Of a stretch of DNA of 64,000 nt, positions 49,501 to 56,900 are shown piece after piece (position 1 is the stretch's first letter; each line of letters starts with the position of its first letter). The translations under genes were made by a program, and so were the position numbers. The stretch covers positions 186,001 to 250,000 of the forward strand of contig QXJR01000007.1 of assembly GCA_020975725.1 (NCBI GenBank). The letters run 5' to 3'. The stretch is from Picocystis sp. L7. Lineage: Eukaryota; Chlorophyta; Picocystophyceae; Picocystales; Picocystaceae. The notes under the pieces were generated by a model. The model saw only the letters and a list, made by a program, of their open reading frames with translations, made no database searches and was not told the DNA's origin.

Positions 49501-51494
49501 CCCACATGTTACTCCGCTGGATACACCACACACGGACGCTTCGACCGCTAGCCGGCCGCAGTCCTGATCGGACTGTGTGTGGCTCGATTGCGTCTCTAAA
49601 TACCTTCAGCCCGATACCATCCGCTTCAGAAGCTACTGGTCAAGACATACCTCCCATACTGGATCGCATACGCATCGCAGCAAAAAGAGACCAGAGTTAT
49701 CAGGACATGCTCAGCGCACCACCGCAAGACTGCACTGTCCAAGACAATCTCCTGTTCACATCAGGACCACACTCACAGCCAGTACTTGTGGTACCTGCTG
49801 ATAATGGTATAAGGCAAGAGTTACTACACCTGGTACATGACCCCAGGCATTTTGGAAAAGATCGAACCTTTACGGAAGCTGCCAGACACTTCACCTGGAA
49901 GGACATGCGCCACCACGTACGACACTTCGTGGCAAGATGCCCAGTATGCCAATTGCAGAAACCAGGTAACCGTACTCGGCACGCATTGTTGTGTCCAGAA
50001 CTAAGGTTCCACCCGTACCCGTTCCACACTGTAGTGATGGATGTGGTGGAAAACCTGCCACTTACTGCCCAAGGCCATAATGCTGTGCTTACAGTCGTGG
50101 ACAGGTTTACGAAGTTTGCGATATACGTACCAATCCATTCCACTTGGAGCGCGTACCGGCAGGCCCAGTGCCTGATGGACCATCTGGTGTACAGGTATCA
50201 CACCCCAGTGCACATTCACACTGATAATGGACCGGCGTACCGGACCCTGTTTAAGGCGTTCTGCGCAGCGTTGGGCGTGCGACATGTGACGGGCACCCCA
50301 TACCATTCACAATCCCAAGGTGGGGCAGAGAGGCAGCACAGAACCTTACTGCAGACGCTACGCTCTACCTGTTCAAACAAGCATCAATGGGATGTCTATT
50401 TACAAGCAGCAGCTCATGCCTACAATGACTCTGTGCATGCTGCTACTGGTCACTCACCATTTGAATTATTGTATGGCTGCCCATCCAGGTTACCTTGGCA
50501 TCTACAACTGCCCAACAGTGGACCGCACCAACACATGGATCAGGTCACCACTTATGACCAGAGGGTGTCAAACCTCCTGGAGCAGCACCGTGCAGTTTAC
50601 GAAGCGGTCCTGAAGAATCTGAGCAGGGCTGCAGAAAGCATGGGTAATCTGAAATCCAAACGGCGCCCCAAAAGCTTCGCAGTTGGCGACAAAGTAAAAG
50701 TCCAGTACGGACTGAAGGGCCCGACCGACAAACATAAGCTGGATCCTTACTATGTGGGCCCCTATGTGATCAAGCAAGTGCTACAGAATGGTGCTTACCA
50801 ATTAGATCTACCCCAAGGATCAGCCTTCTCCGATCGTATACACGTAGACAGACTGGAACCATGGATTGATTCAGATCTTACGCTCTTCCCGATGGATGAG
50901 CATCTACAGCCAGCAGCAGCACCGCTTCCGGATACTCGGGCCATGCAGGATGAGACTACAGCGTACCGCATACGCCGATATCTACTGCGGGACTATTCAG
51001 CCTTCCCTGCGCAGCCCGTACGATACTGGGTTGAGGGAAACATGGCTGATCCGTCGCAACGCTACTTCTGGGTAGATGAGACAGCAGCCTTATTGGAGGA
51101 ATTCCTCCCCTTGGAGGAACAAAATGGATGCATACCAGAGCAAGGGATTTTGCCAGCGAACTTCGATGCCGTGCAGACTCATAAGAAGACAACTTATTTG
51201 CAGTCTCCGAACCCAATCATGGCGAACACCTGGCCATATCATAAGCTACCGTACCAGACACGCCGGCGCCCGCCCTCTCCACCAAGGACAACTCTACTGA
51301 ACAGTGTGGTACAGGAGCTGTTTTATTTGGAGGGACAGGACCAACCGGCATACTTTCAGGGGATGGTGCATGCATACCAAGACAACCAGTATGAAGTACT
51401 ATGGACAGATGGGAAAAAGGATTACTATCAGGAAGAACAAATCAAGGCTATGCTGTATGACCCAGTTTCGTACATATATGACTTCCAGCTCTAA
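46509..51494 (+). CDS. pol: retrotransposon pol polyprotein with cytosine-5 DNA methyltransferase domain
   Basis: A 1661-residue ORF. Parts in order: aspartic protease-like region (about residues 55-150); reverse transcriptase (about 270-470) with WRVVFDYRLLNNVTVKDRYP and the YMDD box; RNase H (about 570-690) with VETDASDIGMGA; a cytosine methyltransferase (about nt 48640-49540); H2C2 zinc finger and integrase core (D, D and E in VVMDVVE, HTDNGPAYR and GGAERQH); a GPY/F-like stretch. The methyltransferase has motif I LDLCAGMGTT, IV GVPCQPFSRAN (catalytic Cys), VI VIEC (Glu), VIII QARTRLCW, IX LTTSERERLVGVQAGD and X GNAFPVGWIA. The last ~50 residues, YFQGMVHAYQDNQYEVLWTD and following, resemble a Tudor-like barrel. 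Activity of the methyltransferase is not shown. Confidence 0.92.
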   Translation: MALRPVTQVTATEPGAKTAAAPVNNSRDPVCLHSLTNVKPRQEFLAAETYFGNRKQRIRTQAYLDTLASHCFISEKLFKKLQDADPCRSSWQYTTDSVDFTVAVGQDVHTAPVIEATFTIDGFRTRMNFGIAPLETFDCILGATFCHQHLEALDWQQHRMILRGRNGTKFTVYGDHQFLSSRKLDLIVPRSEARAAVKDPGCLLLMIQPMDPTPEMISEEEDFSRVRSQLSDAWDLDDQDQARLDDLIEKKYKHLFQPRTELPPERVPGEMFKVQLMEGATPQYRNYYRLSPQQQTALKELIAEYVNAGKMDLCAGSSWGAPVILVPKKDGGWRVVFDYRLLNNVTVKDRYPLPRIDDYLQNLRGAKYFSSLDAMDGFHQIRMDPDDVDKTAVVTPFGSFVWKVMPMGAANAPSMFQRMMNRVFGHLLYLKVYMDDILVHSETKQQHFQHLEEFFAVCEQADIRLKRSKCHFFMSTLEWVGFRIRDAQLACTGRLLDKIQQFPRPTSQRENMAFLGLCQFYMRFVPHFAELASPLTELNQASLKYNFAAYWKEPQEKAFKKLVTALNSPPVLALFDEDKPIRVETDASDIGMGASLMQQDEQGTWRPVEYWSKKFNSAQQNYHPAEKETCAILYALQHWRHLLFGQNFTVITDNKASHFLNTKATEQLSPREMRWVEKLAYFAPFTVEYRPGSENIGPDYLSRHSAQVRKGTVYCILDLCAGMGTTLRALEMVIPETADYTLDYIAVEKDADCRSVIQRVFNQVRLARPGLFARKDIFRYGDDVAALAHRRKLPPVHLLIAGVPCQPFSRANTDASKPPLGLYDDRELFTAVGKLHRRLRSPDFVIECTPFAPHLESHLDTISQWFGEPSTEDLSQYGAQARTRLCWTSLPPAPVSMGTTKHTPLTWQECLDPGAHAPKDAFDRPRLKCPTLMASARSHSDRSRSTWVHGNDGELRPLTTSERERLVGVQAGDTAAVDVSEAGRQRMCGNAFPVGWIAHMLLRWIHHTRTLRPLAGRSPDRTVCGSIASLNTFSPIPSASEATGQDIPPILDRIRIAAKRDQSYQDMLSAPPQDCTVQDNLLFTSGPHSQPVLVVPADNGIRQELLHLVHDPRHFGKDRTFTEAARHFTWKDMRHHVRHFVARCPVCQLQKPGNRTRHALLCPELRFHPYPFHTVVMDVVENLPLTAQGHNAVLTVVDRFTKFAIYVPIHSTWSAYRQAQCLMDHLVYRYHTPVHIHTDNGPAYRTLFKAFCAALGVRHVTGTPYHSQSQGGAERQHRTLLQTLRSTCSNKHQWDVYLQAAAHAYNDSVHAATGHSPFELLYGCPSRLPWHLQLPNSGPHQHMDQVTTYDQRVSNLLEQHRAVYEAVLKNLSRAAESMGNLKSKRRPKSFAVGDKVKVQYGLKGPTDKHKLDPYYVGPYVIKQVLQNGAYQLDLPQGSAFSDRIHVDRLEPWIDSDLTLFPMDEHLQPAAAPLPDTRAMQDETTAYRIRRYLLRDYSAFPAQPVRYWVEGNMADPSQRYFWVDETAALLEEFLPLEEQNGCIPEQGILPANFDAVQTHKKTTYLQSPNPIMANTWPYHKLPYQTRRRPPSPPRTTLLNSVVQELFYLEGQDQPAYFQGMVHAYQDNQYEVLWTDGKKDYYQEEQIKAMLYDPVSYIYDFQL

Positions 51495-51522
51495 TTCAGA
51501 TCGTCGCAGTGAGCCGGGAGAG

Positions 51523-52241
51523 TGTAACGGCCAGCGAGGCCTCCCAGGGTCCCTACGAGACCCTGGCCTACGGGACCAGACCCCCGGGACCCCATATGGA
51601 TGAAGGGCAATGGTGTCCCCTCTCAAACAACGGCTGTACCGTTCCGGAACTGGAGTCAGTCCCCTTGGGGGTTCGTATTGAAGGAAGGTCGCCCCGGTTC
51701 AGAACGGGTTTTCCTGTAAGGGACATCGAGGATTTAGACCGAAACAGACCGACTAAAGGGGACCGACCCCATCTCTACCTTTGCTTCTGGAAGGTAGGGC
51801 TGGGGTGCTGGACGGTGTCGATGCGACTGCCAGCTCACGTTCGCCCCGGGGCGAACGCAACGGACGGTCAGATGTGACTCTAGGGAGCACGTGGGCTGCC
51901 ATGGCACCCCTGTTGCCCCAATTCCAACCGCCAGTGAGAGGCGGTGAGAGAGAGGTAGACCCTTGGTCCCTCTTTGCTTTGTGATACACTTCTTCTACTT
52001 GCCAAGCCAAGTGCGCAACACGCCTCCTCCTCCGACCCTGACCAACGCAACAGGAGAAACCACTTGGACGCTCCAGCACGTCCGTTCTCGCCTCCCACGC
52101 CGGCCGAGGCTCCTTCAACTCAAGGGAGAAGAGAGAGAGAAGAAGACCCCGGTACAAGGGGTGAGAAGCCCGTCCTCCACGAGACCCTCGTCACCAAGAG
52201 TACGTGTGTTGGGTCATTCAACCACGGACGCAAGTCTAATA
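51523..52241 (+). repeat. 3' LTR of the retrotransposon
   Basis: 719 bp, matching the 5' LTR throughout by eye. A purine-rich segment (GTGAGCCGGGAGAG) directly precedes it and may be the polypurine tract. The perfect palindrome recurs at 51838-51857. ACGG follows as the right target duplication. Confidence 0.93.
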
Positions 52242-52917
52242 ACGGCATCCCAAGGCACGAACAGGCCTCGCGCCGTCGAGGGAGTCAAGATATCCACAGA
52301 GAAAGTTCAACGACGACCGTTACGCATTTGATCGCTTCGAAAGCGTCATCACAAAGACCAGTCCGCACGGTTGTCAACGGTCATCCCGCGAACTTGAACG
52401 CGCATGCAACGTGCAAGCCTTCCGTGGAGGGCGCCTTATGGCGCGCATGCCCGTGCCATGGAAGGGATCGAAGGACACGAAGGACGCACGATCGTTGTCG
52501 TCCACCTCGCATTCCTCGTCGTTTGGAGGATGGAGTTGCGCGAGATGGAGACCGTAAAACGCGATGTGTCCGAGGGAGCGGTCCTCGGCTTGTCCGCCTC
52601 GGACGCGATACCACGGCCCCACCTTGGTTCCGTTCTTCTCTTCGTCCCTCTTCGAACCGTCCGAGCGAAGCGTTGTTTGTTTCCATGCTTGCATCCCCCT
52701 CGGCCCGTTCCTTCCGCGGGTCCACGCCAGCATCCTGCATTTGCCCGGTGTCCATGGGGTGAGGTCTTCCTCCATGCAGGTGTGTCTACCATTCCGCCTT
52801 GGGTGAAGCACGTTGGGCTTGCTTGCAAGGACGTGGGTCAGCTTGCCCCTCGTGGGTTCCATGGCTCCACCACGTGGTGTCCTTGGATGGGGAAATCGAA
52901 TTCATTTCCACGTGGCG
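52242..52917. other. intergenic between retrotransposon and ELM2-SANT gene
   Basis: 676 bp with no recognisable gene. Open frames on both strands overlap and lack family resemblance. It should hold the promoter of the ELM2-SANT gene, whose 5' structure is itself uncertain. Confidence 0.35.
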
Positions 52918-53835
52918 ATGGCGGAGGCGTTGGCGACGCTCCTGGAGGCGCTGAAGCGATCTGCGGCGCGTCCGAGGAGGCGAAGGATGGACCGGACGGA
53001 TGCCTTGCGCGTGGTGCGTGCGAGGAAAGCCTTGCGACGCGGGATCCATCGCACCTCCACGCGCATCGCCGGCATGCCGGCACCGCCGAGGAGGCATCGT
53101 CGCGTCCAACGACCTCCACGCGCTTCCTTGTCCGTTCGCACGTCCTCCTCGCGCGTGGGAGAATCCTACCAAGCACGTGTGCCGCGTCGTGCGACCTATT
53201 TCAAGCCCACACGCGCCATTGGAAACTGGCCAGGTGTGCCGACCGACGCGCATCGCACCTTGTCGCCAAGCGCGGAAGCCGCGATGGAGGCGCAGCTGCG
53301 CGGTTCGTGGAGCTCGGAAGACGCACGAGCCTTCGACGAAGCCGTGCGAAGACTGGGCACCGATCTGCGCGCGGTCAAGGCGTGCTTGCCAGGCGGTGCG
53401 AACCGTTCCATGCGCGACGTGGTGGCCTACTTTTACACGATATGGCGCTGCGACGAAGCCAAACGAAGGAAGGAAGAGAGCTCGAAAGGAGACGGAAGGA
53501 TGAAAATGGACGACTTGGAAGATGGAGTGGATCCAGACCAACTGTCGGCGTTTTGGAGGAGATACTACGACGAAGACGAAGCCTTTGCCAGGAGCAAATC
53601 TGCCAGCGATGCAGCCAGGGAAGCCGCCGTGCAGAAGAACAAGATCGCGACACTGGAAGGGATGGAGCGGAAAGATGCAGAAGAGGCGGGAAACGAACCT
53701 TCGGATGGTGAAGCTGTACGTGAAGATCGAACAGACGCCTGCGAACTCGAAGATCGCCTGGTGGAATCCAGACCAAGCATCGACCAAGGTGGAAATGGAC
53801 TCGAGTGGGGCGTCTCTGAAGAACCCATGGATTGA
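52918..53835 (+). CDS. ELM2-SANT domain protein, MIER/CoREST-like (5' part uncertain)
   Basis: A 305-residue ORF as drawn. RVGESYQARVPRRATYFKPT (near 80-100) resembles the start of an ELM2 domain, and GSWSSEDARAFDEAVRRLGT, then DLRAVKACLPG and MRDVVAYFYTIWRCDEAKRR, form a SANT domain in the expected position. ELM2-SANT proteins recruit histone deacetylases (MIER, MTA, CoREST families) in the nucleus. The acidic C-terminal half is disordered. Residues 30-75 are strongly Arg-rich and may be an unspliced intron: a GTGCGTGCG donor-like site lies near 53008, similar to donors in CCT4, but I found no good acceptor, so I left the frame intact. It is convergent with NUP205, 90 bp between stops. Confidence 0.65.
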   Translation: MAEALATLLEALKRSAARPRRRRMDRTDALRVVRARKALRRGIHRTSTRIAGMPAPPRRHRRVQRPPRASLSVRTSSSRVGESYQARVPRRATYFKPTRAIGNWPGVPTDAHRTLSPSAEAAMEAQLRGSWSSEDARAFDEAVRRLGTDLRAVKACLPGGANRSMRDVVAYFYTIWRCDEAKRRKEESSKGDGRMKMDDLEDGVDPDQLSAFWRRYYDEDEAFARSKSASDAAREAAVQKNKIATLEGMERKDAEEAGNEPSDGEAVREDRTDACELEDRLVESRPSIDQGGNGLEWGVSEEPMD

Positions 53836-53882
53836 GGGCGTGGCGAGAGTGCGAAGCACCGAAAGAATCGACTCCATGAACA

Positions 53883-53888
53883 TTTATT
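53883..53888 (-). promoter_or_regulatory. AATAAA polyadenylation-signal candidate for NUP205
   Basis: On the minus strand AATAAA lies 38 bp past the NUP205 stop, inside the 90-bp gap to the ELM2-SANT stop. Confidence 0.5.
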
Positions 53889-53925
53889 GCACGTGCGTGC
53901 CCCCACGTGAGGTAGGAAAAGGAGG

Positions 53926-56900
53926 TCACAAGGACAAGTACTCCTTCGTGCGACGCACCAAGAGATGGAGGTACTGAAGGTCTCGGCCAAAGTCCTTGCC
54001 GCGCATCTGGGATATGGTCTCCAGTACAGGAAGGAGGAGCTTGCTGAGCTGCTCCAGCTCCAGCTGTGTTCCAAGCATAGCCATAGATGAGGGCTCTCCG
54101 CCATTTGAAGGACGCATTGGAGTGGTATACATGTCATCCGCTGCACCGAAGGCATCTCTCGCGGCAAACGTGTCCTTGGCCGCCGGTTGCAAGCAACGGC
54201 GCAGAGTCAGATACATCGTCGCCAGCACATTCTCTGAAATAAAGAAAAGACGGGAGAGGATCCTGTCCTGGTGCTTGAGAGCGGAAGCTACATCCCGCGG
54301 AGTGACCCGTTGTGGATCCACCCCCTCCATTTTTAGCGCTTCCACTGCCTCGGCAGCCAGCTCCAACCCCATGTTTTCGTCTGCAGGATCGATCGCCCCT
54401 GCAAGGGCATCCCTCTGCTCAGCATGGTTGAACAAATCATCCACTGTAGTCCTGAGGATATCAACCATAAGCCGGAGTGTGGGTCTGCTGCCACTGCCTT
54501 CTGCATCCACTACCTCCGAGTGAGATACAGATCGGATGCATGGGTAAATGTCCCCATCCATTGACGCCACGCCACGCAAGTAGCGGGCAATGTTGCATCG
54601 AACCCCCCATGCTCGATCCATGGTCTCTGCCATGGAGGCCTCCTGTCCCATTGCTGCAGACAGCCTCTTCGCCACCGGGCTATCCCTTGGGAAAAATTGC
54701 CAGGCCAGACTGTACATGGATGCTTTGAGAACGGGAGGCGTTCGAGATGGATCCTTGCCCTGCACATAAGCAGTCAATGCTGACGCAAGCAAGATCAGCT
54801 CCAGCTCCTGATCTAGGGGGAGGGTGGCTGCACCCATCGCACGACCGGCGAGGCAACGGACCAGGACACGTTGCTGAGCGGATACGAAGGTAGCTGCCTG
54901 TTCGGCGACCTCCCTTGAAGTCGGTAGGGCTGCTATGATGGCCAAAGCAAGTCGCAGCGAAGCGCACAAGACTCTTCGACGCCTGCCCACTTGCGAGCCT
55001 GGCACTCCAGGAGCTATTTCTGGCTCAGTGGAAATGGCACGGAAATCGGCCAGAGAGGTGAGTGCTCCACTGGCCGCCAGCTGCTTAGCACCATGTGGAA
55101 CACGGGAGGTCGCCAGTTGCAGCAGCAATCCGAGGCCAGCCTCCAAAGCAAAAGAAGCCCTCCAAGCAAGTGCAGCTGGTGCACTAAAGACATAAGCAGG
55201 TGATCTGGGGAGATCCGCCAGAAAAGCTTGGGGTGCGCCAGTATGAAACACACCATCCACAAGCATGGGGTCCAAACTGACCAGGCTTGCCATGATGCAG
55301 CGCGAAAGACTGCGAATGGCCGCACCACTGCCACCCAGGTTGCCCTCGGATGCATCCCGTGCCAGCGCTGGCAATAACCAATGCGCTGATCCACGGATGA
55401 GCGATACAACTCCACCTATCAGCATCTCGCTTTCTACCCGTGCACGGTTGTATTGCAAGAAGGCAAGCAGAGCACCATACAGTGGTGTAGAAGTTGTCTC
55501 TCCACGGCGCTCTGTGCTTGCTTTCACGGCTGCAAGCAACTGACGGAGTAAAGCATGGCTGGCCGCTGGCGCAGGAGCCCCAGGGGAGTCTGGATCGAGC
55601 ACTAGCTGGGCCACCAGCGTTTGCACTGCTAGAGCAAAAGGACGAGCGAGTGCTGCCCCGTCTTGCGCCTGCAGAGTACCAGGCAGTACTGTTAGAGTGG
55701 ATGAAAGAAGAGGAAGCACCACATCCAAAGCACTCCCGATGTCAACCTGAGAGAGCCCAGCAGCCTCCCTGTATAGATGGTACCTGCGAGAGACAGCAAT
55801 TTCAACAGAAAGCTGCCATGCCTTGGCCAGCCCCCTTACAACACTCCATACTAGTGCATATCTATTCCATTCAGCAGCATACTGAACCGCTGCTAGGACT
55901 GCCTCCTTGAGAGGTTCACGAGCACCGCCTTGGCCAACCAAACCCTCTGCTCTGTTTTGAAGTGTAGCGCCCAACAGATGAATATCGATCTGTTCGCTAT
56001 TGCCCTGCATTCGCATGGTAGGATCATTTAGGACTGTCTCAATTCCAAGCTCGTCTGCTGCCCTGCGTGCAGTTGCAGAGAGCTCAAGCCCTCCAGGTGC
56101 CGTGGGAATGGACTCGCAACAGAGTTCTAAAACCTCATCAGCAGCACTCCTTGTCTGATCTGATTCTGTGCGCATAACTTCTAGGCCTGGAGAAAAGCTG
56201 CCAGGTACACCGTCTTCCTCTGCTGGTGGAAAGAAAAGAGCCCCTAATATTCGCACAAGTAGGGTGCGATCCACGGGATCCGATTCATCCGCATCATGAA
56301 GAGCGAGAGCGGCCAGCCGAAGCAGCCATGACCGCTGCTGCAGGCCGTACTCAAAGTTTTCCTCCGAAAGCGGAGTTTGAAATATCACTGGCATGTGTGG
56401 GGCAAAGTAACTAATTCGATCCCTCAAAAGTTCATGCATTGCTGCACGAGTTGCACAATCTTCGCATAATTGATACAATAACTCGAGGCATCTTGCATGC
56501 AGGATTGGTGCCTCCAGCAGGCCAATATCCGACTCTGCTAACAAAAGCACAGGTCTGAGACAACCGTCAAATGCGCGCGGATCATACAGCGCAAGTGCAG
56601 AAGCACCAGGAGCTGCAGATACTACATCAAAACCTAGGAGGTAATGTGCAAAGCTTGGTGAAGGGGAAGAGCGTAAACTTGAAACAATCAGGTCAAGCAG
56701 CAAGGATGCCCTTTCATCAACTGTCTCGGCCTCGTCCTCGGGTAATCCACCCGCTTCTGCTGCCGGAGGGGCAATGGTGAGGTGGTCTTGTGTACCCGTA
56801 ATTGCGGACTCAAGACCTGCCTCTAGGGCAGCTGCAAAGCCTGTCACAATAGGGAACGTCCCGTTTGTTTCTGAAAGCAAGCTTGAGAGCAATCGCTCAT

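Larger units (their letters stand above)
44488..52241 (+). mobile_element. Ty3/gypsy-type LTR retrotransposon with embedded cytosine methyltransferase
   Basis: A 7,754-bp element bounded by 719-bp direct LTRs (44488-45206 and 51523-52241) and a 4-bp target duplication ACGG (44484-44487 and 52242-52245). Between them lie a gag ORF and a pol ORF in the order protease, reverse transcriptase, RNase H, cytosine-5 methyltransferase, integrase, GPY/F-like region and a C-terminal extension. RT-RNase H before integrase places it with Ty3/gypsy. Both ORFs are open and the LTRs appear identical, so it looks whole and young. I found no clear tRNA primer-binding site right after the left LTR, only a 46-bp leader before gag. 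A purine-rich stretch precedes the right LTR. It separates the secreted-protein gene from the ELM2-SANT gene. Confidence 0.93.

Noticed and set aside
50860-51494. Classical chromodomain in pol
   Set aside because: I could not find the Y-x-V-x-x-I and W-x-x-W-x-x pattern of chromoviral chromodomains; the Tudor-like reading is a weaker but better fit.
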